A stretch of 64,000 nt of DNA from Candidatus Gastranaerophilales bacterium (GTDB lineage: Bacteria > Cyanobacteriota > Vampirovibrionia > Gastranaerophilales > Gastranaerophilaceae), in NCBI GenBank assembly GCA_028693235.1, contig JAQUVW010000002.1, forward strand, positions 62,001-126,000, given 5' to 3'. Shown here piece after piece: positions 8,480 through 17,137 of this stretch (position 1 is the stretch's first letter; each line of letters opens with the position of its first letter). Made by a program: the position numbers and the translations under genes. The notes under the pieces are model-generated. The model was given only the letters and a program-made list of their open reading frames with translations, was not told where the DNA came from and searched no databases.

Positions 8480-10447
8480 CTATCCTATTATATCCAAGTT
8501 AGATGAGGGTTCACCTTGCAATTGCAACACTTTGTCTTTCAATACATCAAAGTTTGAAACCGAATGATTCCAATCTTTGTCAAATTGTTTGGTGAATACA
8601 TTTGCCAAAGACGGTTTTTCAAAAGCGATAGCACATTCATTGTTGCCTCTTTTGTATTTTTCTTTTGCATTTTCTCTGTCTTTGATGATTTTGTAGTATC
8701 CTTGAACCGTACAAAGTGTAGATTTTTGCTCATCTGTAAAGTTGTATTTTTGCCCTTCCATTTCGACCTGTGCAGCCCCGAACTTGTTTAAACTATTGAT
8801 AGTTTGCTTTAACAATGCTCTTCTGGCAAGCAATTCTTTATAGTCTAAATGCTGGCGTGACAATGGTGGCAAGCCTAGTTCATCTTCGAATTCTTTTACT
8901 TTTGTTAAATATTCCTTTATTTCTTCGTTTATTTTTTCTGCGAAAAGTTCATAATCTTCTCTTTTGCCTTTATCAAGATTTTGATTCAAGCCCATTGCAG
9001 ACCAGTTTGTAGAACCAATCAAGATTTCTTTATCGTCAAAAACTGCCCATTTGCCGTGCATTCTTTGATTAATTTTTTCATCAAAATTATACAATCTCAC
9101 GGGCACATCATTTGCGACAAGCTCGTTGTATGCCTTTCTACAATACGGAAATTCTTCTAAAATATCTGAAGAAACTATAAATTTGGCATCTAAATCGCCT
9201 GATTTTGTTCTTTTAACAATTGTTTGAATAAGTTCTTTATCCGACAAGACAAACAGCTCGCCACGAACTTTGCTTGCGGTATTTAACTTATCTTGCAAAT
9301 ATTTGCGTGTGGTTTCTTTACCTTCGCCACCAACGTATTTGAGTTCATTAGGTTTTGTCGCCAACACTTTAATTTTTGGATTTTCTATAGGTTGTGTTTT
9401 AATCAAATCAAGTTTTGACAAATCTGCAGGGTCATATCTGTGAAGATATTCAGGTTTATTATAAATAGCACCGACCACATTCATGTAGTCCACATTTTCT
9501 TGTTTAATTTCTTTCCTCATGCCTGAATAAGCGTCTTGTTCTTCTTCCGATAAAGGACCGGCTACAAGTTTTGTTTTGCCGAGTCTTTGCCATGCAAATT
9601 TCCAGTCTGTATTAAAAATATCCTCAATTATATTATCCACTTCGGAATTTTTATATTTTGTTTGAGTTTCAATCGCAACGCAAGCATCATGATTAGCACA
9701 AGAGTGTGTGCCCCAGTTCATACCGCCCATAATAACCTTTTTGCCGTCAACAGCAAGCATTTTGACGTGCTGCAAAGCTGCACCGTTTTGAGCAGCCCTC
9801 GGATAAGGCACTACGTCTATACCATTTTCCTTGAGGTATTTAATCATATCTTGATTGTTGTAATGACGGTCTTTTTCGCCGTTTCCGTTCATATACCACT
9901 TATGAGCGTCCAGTATAACTTGCACTTTTAAATTCGGATTTTCTTTTTTCTTGGAAATTAAAATCGGCAAAATGCTTTTTTGTTCTTCAAACCCCGGAGT
10001 AACTTCAGCTCCATTTGCCGGCCATTTGTGACCATCTACTTTAAGGTTTTGAAATTCAAACATTTCAACCTGAATTGATTTTTCAGCACTTTTTATATAT
10101 TCAATCGTTTTATCAAAAATTTGCCCACCATCAATCAATGTGGTGACGTTAGTTTTTCCGACTTGGGCAGTTTTACTCGGCTCCGGCAAAACTTGCGGAA
10201 CAAATGTTAAATGTTTCAAATATTGACGCAAAAAATCATCAACAGAAATTCCAAACTTATTGGAACTTTCGATAATTTTTGACGCCATAAAATAAGAAAC
10301 GCCCGGCAATTCTACAGGGTTCATTTTTTTGGGAGTTTTCACATCAACTGGAGGTAGGGTATTTTTATCTTCTTTTTTACCTCGAAAGGGAACTAAAACA
10401 GGTTTTTGTGAAAATCGAAACGGATTAACAACTAAACTCAAACTCAT
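8480..10447 (-). CDS. Phospholipase D-superfamily protein with two HKD motifs
   Basis: Two complete HxKxxxxD motifs occur: H227/K229/D234 (HVKMLAVD, followed by GGMNWG) and H464/K466/D471 (HGKWAVFD, followed by IGSTNWS). Two motifs form one active site, used by PLD enzymes, cardiolipin synthases and some nucleases. There are no membrane helices, so cardiolipin synthase is unlikely. Residues 20-23 (PFRG) carry the shared N-terminal element. GGAG precedes the ATG. It lies immediately upstream of the exonuclease gene. The substrate (phospholipid or nucleic acid) cannot be told from sequence. Confidence 0.88.
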   Translation of the reverse strand: MSLSLVVNPFRFSQKPVLVPFRGKKEDKNTLPPVDVKTPKKMNPVELPGVSYFMASKIIESSNKFGISVDDFLRQYLKHLTFVPQVLPEPSKTAQVGKTNVTTLIDGGQIFDKTIEYIKSAEKSIQVEMFEFQNLKVDGHKWPANGAEVTPGFEEQKSILPILISKKKENPNLKVQVILDAHKWYMNGNGEKDRHYNNQDMIKYLKENGIDVVPYPRAAQNGAALQHVKMLAVDGKKVIMGGMNWGTHSCANHDACVAIETQTKYKNSEVDNIIEDIFNTDWKFAWQRLGKTKLVAGPLSEEEQDAYSGMRKEIKQENVDYMNVVGAIYNKPEYLHRYDPADLSKLDLIKTQPIENPKIKVLATKPNELKYVGGEGKETTRKYLQDKLNTASKVRGELFVLSDKELIQTIVKRTKSGDLDAKFIVSSDILEEFPYCRKAYNELVANDVPVRLYNFDEKINQRMHGKWAVFDDKEILIGSTNWSAMGLNQNLDKGKREDYELFAEKINEEIKEYLTKVKEFEDELGLPPLSRQHLDYKELLARRALLKQTINSLNKFGAAQVEMEGQKYNFTDEQKSTLCTVQGYYKIIKDRENAKEKYKRGNNECAIAFEKPSLANVFTKQFDKDWNHSVSNFDVLKDKVLQLQGEPSSNLDIIG

Positions 10448-10675
10448 CTTTTACTCCGGCACCTCAAGTAATGTTTAATTATTACACTTATAGTAATTCT
10501 TGACAAGTAATTGTATATACTTAAATTATAAAAATTTACAATCATTTCACTATAGAATTGACCCGATATTTAAGACTAACAAAAACAGGGGTTTGGGAAT
10601 ATTTTATACTTATCGGCAACTTTTTCTTTTAGGAAACTTATATACATGCAAGTTACTAATGGTGTTTTTTAATAT

Positions 10676-11881
10676 ATGAAAGTTTACATTCAGCCAAATT
10701 ATGCTAAAAATTCTACTAAACAGTCTTTTACAGGTCTGACAAATGACCTTAAAAAAAAGATATATGAAAATAATTCAGAAATTAATATTGTATCTTTGAA
10801 AAACCCGAAAGCAAACGGCACAGCCGGGACTCTCCCTCCGGAATGGATGGCTAAAATACCTAAAGAACAACGGCAAAATACAATTAAAATATTTTACAGC
10901 GAAATGAAAGATATACCTGAAACCCTGCGAAAATACGATTACACTACAAGAGCAAAAAAGAAAGCTTCAAAAAAATTAACCAAAGCCTTTTACAATGCGG
11001 GATTAATCGACAAAAAGCAAAAACTCGAGCTAAATGAACGTGGACGAGGTTCAGCCGGATACGGCTACAAAATTGACGGTCTGAACGGAAAAACAGATTA
11101 TATTATCAAAGTTTTTCATACATATACCGATAATGATAGACAAACAGGTCCCTATATAGAGATTAATCGTGCCTTATACTGGCAAAAAAATGCAGGACAT
11201 AACTCAAACCGTACAAATTTCTACTTTGGCGATTTAGACTCAGGATACATGGTTACAAAATTTATCAACGATAAAACTCCAAAACCAAAACACAACACAA
11301 ACCCTCTACTTTTAGGACTTGTGCCGAGAGATGACGGCGAAGGTAATACTATCAATGGTTACAAAATTGACTACGGCTATCTCGACAAATATGGAATGAC
11401 CCTTGCCGGCGACAAAGTCTATGAGCTTACCGGCCCCTTAGCTGAAAACAAAAACGCCAGATTTGCCTTCAAAAAACTCTTTGAATCTCAAGACAAAAAT
11501 CAAACTTGGAACAATCTGTTGACAAATCCTAAATACAAAAATAAAAGCGACATAAAAGCAGGCATGGTACTTGCCATTGATTTTATGGAAAATAAAGAAG
11601 AAAAATATACTCAAATGTATGAATCTTTGAATAGCATCAAAAGTGCCAAAGAGGCAGATATTCTTGAACGTGCTTTGGTCCAAAAGCTAGAGCTGGCACC
11701 ACAAAACAAAATTGCTGATTATGCGAAAGAAATGATGAGCAAACGCACTGATTTATTGTCGACTCTAAATTACAAATCACAAATGATTAAAGATGCAAAA
11801 GCAAAAGAAGAAATAAACAAAGCACTAACCAGCTATATGAGGATGATGGGCGGTTATCAACAATACGGTATGATGTATTAA
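10676..11881 (+). CDS. Divergent protein-kinase-like protein (401 aa)
   Basis: No family is certain, but residues 120-240 follow the protein-kinase order: a glycine-rich loop RGRGSAGYG (122-130), a lysine in YIIKVF (K145), a helix-C-like glutamate (E162 in YIEINRALYW), a hinge-like strand GYMVTKFI (190-197), a catalytic-loop-like PRDDGEGN (217-224, Asp to Asn spacing of 5 as in HRDxxxxN) and IDYG (231-234) in place of DFG. The HRD histidine is proline, and the hinge-to-loop spacing is short, as in compact bacterial effector kinases. Residues 16-20 (QSFTG) hold the shared N-terminal element. Treat the fold as inference. Confidence 0.45.
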   Translation: MKVYIQPNYAKNSTKQSFTGLTNDLKKKIYENNSEINIVSLKNPKANGTAGTLPPEWMAKIPKEQRQNTIKIFYSEMKDIPETLRKYDYTTRAKKKASKKLTKAFYNAGLIDKKQKLELNERGRGSAGYGYKIDGLNGKTDYIIKVFHTYTDNDRQTGPYIEINRALYWQKNAGHNSNRTNFYFGDLDSGYMVTKFINDKTPKPKHNTNPLLLGLVPRDDGEGNTINGYKIDYGYLDKYGMTLAGDKVYELTGPLAENKNARFAFKKLFESQDKNQTWNNLLTNPKYKNKSDIKAGMVLAIDFMENKEEKYTQMYESLNSIKSAKEADILERALVQKLELAPQNKIADYAKEMMSKRTDLLSTLNYKSQMIKDAKAKEEINKALTSYMRMMGGYQQYGMMY

Positions 11882-11963
11882 ATTTTGTTTATTTTTCTCT
11901 CGAAATTGGCAATTTCTACAATTTAAAAACTTAACATGAATATAAGGTTAATGTGGATTTTTC

Positions 11964-13667
11964 ATGCTAAATTCTAACTTAGGACACAACATAAGCTTTA
12001 AACAAGCAGATGTAAATATCTTGGCTTTAAGTGACACTCACGGTGACACCAAAAGTACTATACCTTTATACCAAAATATTAAAGATAGCAAAGACGATGT
12101 CTTCATAAAAAAATCAGCCCCATCCACCTTAAACCTTTTGGCTGTTGTAGGGGATTGGTTTATGAACCCTACACAAAAAGGCTTTTTAACATATCCTAAA
12201 ATGACGACCGGACAATACCAATCTGTATTTTTGAACGCAATTATTAAAAAAACCAAAAGCTTTGTACCCGATTTAAAAGTCCTTTATACCCCCGGCAATC
12301 ACTGTCTTGACGGTGGCTCAAAAGTGCTTCTTGAAAACACAAAAAACATAGACATGGACACAATAATATCAAACTCTCATATAGAAAATGCCCCTGATAT
12401 AAAAAACTTAGACAAATCAAGTAAAAATAAAATTTCTGAATCAAAAATACTTGAAATTCCTGACGACAAAGACCCTAAAAAAATCCACAAAGTTTTGGCA
12501 CTCGGCATAATCCCCATAAACATCGATTATCTCGTAAAAGAAGATATCTCCGGATTGGGACTTTTTGGCACTAAAAATATTAAAGATGCGGATTTAAAAG
12601 AAAAAGATGCCAGAGAAACTTGCGTTGCTCTGAAAGAAATCGTAGATAAATTTAAAGAAAAAAACCCTGACGGAGCCGTCATGCTTATGAGCCACGCCGG
12701 AGAGCCCGTTTCAAAAACCATTGCCAGAAACGTGCAAAATATTGACTTGATTTTGAACGCTCACGACCATCAAGATAAATTATCCTACGTAAAAAATGAT
12801 GACGGTAAAATCACTCGAATTGTTTCGCTTTCTCAAAATGCTCAAAAAATTGAAGGCGTAAATATTCATTTTGACGACGACAACAATATCACAGTAAGCT
12901 CAAAACCACATTATACCGATTTTAAAAACATTGACCCTAAAAACCCAATTCAAGCTCTTTATAACTATTTATTCAAAAAAGATTTATCACCGATTTTTTC
13001 AATAAAAGACCCCCTCGGTCGCTCTGAATTAAGCATTGACAATGTAAGATATGAAAATAATGATTTGGCAAATTTCTGCACCGACGCTGTTTACTCAGAA
13101 ATCAAAAAAGAACACCCTGAAGTAACGGTTTTTGGAGTCGGTTCAACTGCGTTTAGAAAAAATCTCCCCACATCAACCAACAGACCAATTATAAATATGG
13201 ACAACATAGACCTTATGAAAGGAATAGCAGGAGAACTCGCAAATGTAATGGTAGGTTCGATTTCAGGACAAATACTCGCAAGCTATATTTACGAAAATGT
13301 TATTGACAATCTATCAAGCCCAAGCAGAAACGCCTTAAATCAATTTTCAGGAATCGTAATTAACAAAGCAGCTATTCAGGATTTGAGCCAAAACAACATA
13401 AACATTAACTCCAAAAACCCGAAATGTGCTTATCAATACATTCAAATAAGAAACGAATTTGGAGAATTTGAGCCTATTGACCCTGAAAAAAATTACAATG
13501 TAGCTCTGCCTAAAAAATTGTTCGTAAAATCAACGAATAAGCCATTCCACGACTCAATCAAAAATTTCGAAAACACAAATATTCCAGTCGACGCATATTT
13601 TAGACAATTCGCAGAAAATTGCGCTAAAGAAATTGATTTAAATCTCGATTATAGAATAATAACCTAA
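11964..13667 (+). CDS. Calcineurin-like metallophosphoesterase / 5'-nucleotidase (UshA-type)
   Basis: The N-terminal metallophosphatase motifs are present in order: SDTHGD (residues 23-28), VVGDWF, PGNHCLDGG, SHAGEP and NAHDHQDK. The C-terminal half (about 345-560) resembles the 5'-nucleotidase substrate domain, with NDLANFCTDAVYSE, FGVGSTAFRKNLP and the GIAGELANVMVGSISGQIL region. UshA-type enzymes are normally exported, yet there is no Sec signal; the protein begins with a short stretch and ISFKQ (10-14), like the shared N-terminal element of its neighbours. The likely role is hydrolysis of nucleotides or nucleotide sugars. Confidence 0.85.
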   Translation: MLNSNLGHNISFKQADVNILALSDTHGDTKSTIPLYQNIKDSKDDVFIKKSAPSTLNLLAVVGDWFMNPTQKGFLTYPKMTTGQYQSVFLNAIIKKTKSFVPDLKVLYTPGNHCLDGGSKVLLENTKNIDMDTIISNSHIENAPDIKNLDKSSKNKISESKILEIPDDKDPKKIHKVLALGIIPINIDYLVKEDISGLGLFGTKNIKDADLKEKDARETCVALKEIVDKFKEKNPDGAVMLMSHAGEPVSKTIARNVQNIDLILNAHDHQDKLSYVKNDDGKITRIVSLSQNAQKIEGVNIHFDDDNNITVSSKPHYTDFKNIDPKNPIQALYNYLFKKDLSPIFSIKDPLGRSELSIDNVRYENNDLANFCTDAVYSEIKKEHPEVTVFGVGSTAFRKNLPTSTNRPIINMDNIDLMKGIAGELANVMVGSISGQILASYIYENVIDNLSSPSRNALNQFSGIVINKAAIQDLSQNNININSKNPKCAYQYIQIRNEFGEFEPIDPEKNYNVALPKKLFVKSTNKPFHDSIKNFENTNIPVDAYFRQFAENCAKEIDLNLDYRIIT

Positions 13668-13752
13668 ACGAATTATTCGACACAAAATGTCACGTTTAAT
13701 TGTATTTTTTCTTTTTACTGCTACGATAATGGCAAGAAAAGAAGGAATTTTT

Positions 13753-14745
13753 ATGTCTGAAAGTATTTTGTTTGTTATCGATGAACTTGAACTTAAGTAT
13801 TTTGAATTTAATGATTTAGTCTCAAATTTTTGGATTATTAAAGGTTTTTTGGAAAGAGGCTACAAAGTAGACATTACAACCAAAAACTCGCTTTATATTA
13901 AAAATTCCATCGGCTACACGAAAGCTCAGCCCTCTTTTTTGAAAAATAATGATATTTTTTGTGAAAAGCACTTTGTAAATCATCCTATTAATGATTATGA
14001 CGTCGTTTTCTTTAGACCCGACCCACCCGTAAACGTTAATTATATTGACGCTTGTTACGTTTTCGATTTCGTCGACAGAGAAAAAACCCTCTTGATTAAC
14101 GACCCTTCTAAAATTAAGGACTTCAATGAAAAATTTCATATTAATTATTTCCCTAATTATGTCCCAAAAAACATCGTAACAAGTTCAAAAAGTTTGATTA
14201 GAGAATTTGTTGACGAAAATGAAGAAGCAATTATTAAACCACTCAATCGATGCTTTGGAAGCGGAGTATATTATTTAAATAAAACAGACAAAAACTTGAA
14301 CTCCATTGTATCTTCCTTGACTGAAAATGAAAAAACTCCCGTCATGGTTCAAAAATATTTGAAAAAAGCTACAGAAGGCGACAAAAGAGTATTGATTGTC
14401 GGAGAAAAAGTCTACGATGAAACAATTCAAAAATTACCCGGCGACAGAGATTTTAAATTCAACACTCACTCTGATAATTTTTTCAAAGCTACAAAACTGA
14501 CTCCTCGAGAAAAATTAATCGCTGAAGATGTCGCAAAAACATTGAACAAGCAAGGTTTATATCTGGTCGGGCTCGATGTGATTGATGAAAATATAATCGA
14601 AATAAATGTTACAAGCCCATGTTATTTCTTTAGAGAAATTAATAAAACTTACGGGATTAATTTCCACACTATCGTTATGAAGGATATAATAAACCTTATA
14701 AACAACAAAACAAAGGCTATGACACGTGATTTATGCTTGAACTAG
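13753..14745 (+). CDS. gshB: Glutathione synthase (ATP-grasp)
   Basis: It starts at ATG 13753 (MSESILFVID) because GAAGGA lies 6 bases before it and the N-terminus then aligns with GshB; the longer frame from 13687 lacks a good site. ATP-grasp features: EAIIKPLNRCFGSGVYYL (nucleotide-binding lysine and glycine loop), VMVQKYLKKATEGDKRVLIVG and the metal-binding end LVGLDVIDENIIEINVTSP. It joins gamma-glutamylcysteine and glycine. It overlaps gshA by 13 bases, so the two-step pathway is translationally coupled, in the order second enzyme then first. Confidence 0.92.
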   Translation: MSESILFVIDELELKYFEFNDLVSNFWIIKGFLERGYKVDITTKNSLYIKNSIGYTKAQPSFLKNNDIFCEKHFVNHPINDYDVVFFRPDPPVNVNYIDACYVFDFVDREKTLLINDPSKIKDFNEKFHINYFPNYVPKNIVTSSKSLIREFVDENEEAIIKPLNRCFGSGVYYLNKTDKNLNSIVSSLTENEKTPVMVQKYLKKATEGDKRVLIVGEKVYDETIQKLPGDRDFKFNTHSDNFFKATKLTPREKLIAEDVAKTLNKQGLYLVGLDVIDENIIEINVTSPCYFFREINKTYGINFHTIVMKDIINLINNKTKAMTRDLCLN

Positions 14746-16001
14746 CACAAGAAAACACCATAAAAAATAAAGATGATTTATTAGAAATATTTTTCGATGG
14801 CATAAAACAAACTCAAAAAATAGGAGTTGAATTCGAAAAAATTGCCGTTTATAAAAATTCTAACAAAGCTGTTGGCTATGAAGATATAAAAAAACTCTTA
14901 TTGAATTTTAAATCTGCAAACTGGGAAAAAACATATAAAGATGGTGCCCTTTTGGGGTTATCAGGCTCCCTCGGAAATATTTCCCTAGAACCGGGAAGCC
15001 AAGTAGAAATAAGCTTTAAACCTTTAAATACAATAAATGAAATCCATGAAAATATAGACAACTACCTTTGTCAGCTTTATACTGCCTGCGAAAATCTCAA
15101 TATATCTTTTTTAGAACTGGGAGCTCAACCTCTCTCTACGTTTGAAAATATAAACATTATTCCTAAAAAACGATATGAATATATGTCACGATATTTGCCG
15201 ACAAAAGGCGAATACCCCTTTGTTATGATGAGAGAAACAGCTGGTATCCAAGCAAGTTTTGACTACAACAGTGAAAAAGACGCTATGGAAAAATTAGCAC
15301 TTGCCCTAAAATTGAGCCCAATTATCAGTGCAGTTTTTGCAAATTCTCCTGTAAGAAACGGCAAACTAAACGGATACAAATCTTTTAGAGCCAATAGTTG
15401 GCTTCACATGGACAACGACAGGTGCGGACTTGTATCAAAAAATTTAGTTGAAAATCCTCAAGATTTTTCCTTTGAAAAATATATGGAAATACTTCTTGAT
15501 GTTCCGATGATTTTTGTAGAAAAAGACGGTATTTCTATTCCTATATCAGATTTGACATTTAGAGAATATATCAAATCTGGTTTTAAAGGCCTACAAGCTT
15601 CAAAACAAGATTGGCTCACCCACCTGAGCCTGTTTTTCCCTGACGTTAGGCTTAAAAATTATATTGAGATAAGAAATCACGACAGCCAAAAAAGAGAATT
15701 CGTCGAAGCAATTCCTGCTTTTTGGAAGGGACTTTTATATAACGCAAAATATTTTAACAAAGCTAAAAAACTTATTGAAAATCTGAATTTTTATCAAATA
15801 TCACTCCTAAGACAAAATACTCCAAAAACAGGACTTACAGAACCTATAAGGGATTTAGCCCTTCAACTTTTCTCGATTGCATTTGATAGTTTAAAAGAAA
15901 TGAATCTTAATGAAGAAGCCTATCTTCAACCGATAATGAGCCTTTTGGCAAAAAACAAAACCCCTGCTGATTTAATCATTGACTCATTGCAAAATAATTA
16001 A
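14733..16001 (+). CDS. gshA: Glutamate-cysteine ligase, plant/cyanobacterial-type (GCS2)
   Basis: Recognisable segments include GVEFEKIAVY, NWEKTYKDGALLGL, GNISLEPGSQVEIS, PKKRYEYMSRYLP, IQASFDYNSEKDAM, AVFANSPVRNGK and FREYIKSGFKG, all in the order of the plant/alphaproteobacterial/cyanobacterial GCS family. It makes gamma-glutamylcysteine from Glu and Cys with ATP. At 422 aa it has the expected length. Its type supports a cyanobacterial relationship. The 3' end overlaps the convergent transporter gene by 18 bases. Confidence 0.92.
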   Translation: MLELAQENTIKNKDDLLEIFFDGIKQTQKIGVEFEKIAVYKNSNKAVGYEDIKKLLLNFKSANWEKTYKDGALLGLSGSLGNISLEPGSQVEISFKPLNTINEIHENIDNYLCQLYTACENLNISFLELGAQPLSTFENINIIPKKRYEYMSRYLPTKGEYPFVMMRETAGIQASFDYNSEKDAMEKLALALKLSPIISAVFANSPVRNGKLNGYKSFRANSWLHMDNDRCGLVSKNLVENPQDFSFEKYMEILLDVPMIFVEKDGISIPISDLTFREYIKSGFKGLQASKQDWLTHLSLFFPDVRLKNYIEIRNHDSQKREFVEAIPAFWKGLLYNAKYFNKAKKLIENLNFYQISLLRQNTPKTGLTEPIRDLALQLFSIAFDSLKEMNLNEEAYLQPIMSLLAKNKTPADLIIDSLQNN

Positions 16002-16844
16002 AATCGCACCAAATATCATTATGCTCGCCCCAACCAGTTTCTTTTTTATCTCTTTTTCGTGAAAAATACGATACCCTAAAAAAACACTCACCAACGTCGA
16101 AAGTTGAAACAAAGAAAGAGCATACCCGACATTCATTCTTTCAAAAACAAAATTGGTCGAAAGTTGCATTAATCCCATCAAAACCGCCAATAAAATATAT
16201 TTAGAAATATCCTCAGGCTTAATCTTTCGATTAACGTTATTTGATTTGAAAAATAAAATCAAAAACGAAAACAAAGCACCGAACCAACACCACACGCAAA
16301 ATGATGCCAAAGGTGAAGATAAAACAATAACTTTTTTGATAAAAATTGCCTCTATTCCGGTAAAAATCAAGGCTAACAGTCTATACCTGACATCTTTCCT
16401 TAAAAATATTTTCCAAGTAAATTTTTCCTCTAACGTATCAAATACAAAATAACTGCCTAAAATTACAAAAAACATTCCAATCAAGCCATAAATTTTAGGA
16501 ATTTCGCCAAGTAAAATTATACCAAAAATGAGACCCACAACTGCTTTATAAGAATTTATCGGCCCCAAAACCGATAATTCACCGGTTTTTAATGCCTTTA
16601 TTAAAAAAGCATTTCCAAAAGCTCCGAAAAAGCCACCAATTAGAGCATATTCCCAAAATTTTAAAGAATAATTATTATTAAAAAACAATGGCAGATATAT
16701 TAAACAGCAAAAGCCTAAAAGAATATAAGTAAAAAAATTAACACGAAATACATCTCTGCCTGTGCCTACCAATTTTTTTTGGACAACATTTGCAACTGGA
16801 TTAGACAAAATTCTTAAAATAATTGATGTGTATAATAATTCCAC
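15984..16844 (-). CDS. EamA/DMT-family membrane transporter
   Basis: 286 aa with about ten hydrophobic helices in two similar halves, typical of drug/metabolite exporters. The second half begins near YRLLALIFTGIEAIFIKKVIV, and the protein ends with a basic loop and helix (KKKLVGASIMIFGAILIIL). The substrate is unknown. It is convergent with gshA and overlaps it by 18 bases, so the two mRNAs could pair at their 3' ends. Confidence 0.85.
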   Translation of the reverse strand: MELLYTSIILRILSNPVANVVQKKLVGTGRDVFRVNFFTYILLGFCCLIYLPLFFNNNYSLKFWEYALIGGFFGAFGNAFLIKALKTGELSVLGPINSYKAVVGLIFGIILLGEIPKIYGLIGMFFVILGSYFVFDTLEEKFTWKIFLRKDVRYRLLALIFTGIEAIFIKKVIVLSSPLASFCVWCWFGALFSFLILFFKSNNVNRKIKPEDISKYILLAVLMGLMQLSTNFVFERMNVGYALSLFQLSTLVSVFLGYRIFHEKEIKKKLVGASIMIFGAILIILQ

Positions 16845-16929
16845 TCTCTAGCTCCTTATTAATTTTATATCAAATTTAGCTAAAAATCGCTTTTATAAAA
16901 ATAAATAATAAAATTTATACCTCCACAAT

Positions 16930-16944
16930 CGTGAAATAAATAAC
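16930..16944 (+). promoter_or_regulatory. GTGA-type box upstream of the PocR kinase
   Basis: CGTGAAATAAATAAC here is nearly identical to AGTGAAATAAATCAC upstream of the hydrogenase operon (48701). An inverted repeat ATAACA ... TGTTAT follows immediately. A Crp-type regulator site is possible but unproven; it is about 150 bases upstream of the likely start site. Confidence 0.35.
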
Positions 16945-17071
16945 ACCATAAGGCTGTTATAAATAGTATTTAAGGGGGAACAACACTTGTATATAATTCA
17001 CGATTAATCTTGTATTTTTATCTCAATTGTGACAACTAATCCTTTCACCCTATTCCTTTCAAGGTATTATA

Positions 17072-17080
17072 TGTTATAAT
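17072..17080 (+). promoter_or_regulatory. Extended -10 promoter of the PocR kinase gene
   Basis: TGT-TATAAT (extended -10; TATAAT at 17075-17080) lies 57 bases before the ATG. No clear -35 box is seen, as is common for extended -10 promoters. Confidence 0.5.
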
Positions 17081-17137
17081 TGCTAAGCATAGTGTTTAAT
17101 ACCACCTACGAGATTTCTCAAAGAAAGGTTTTTGTTA

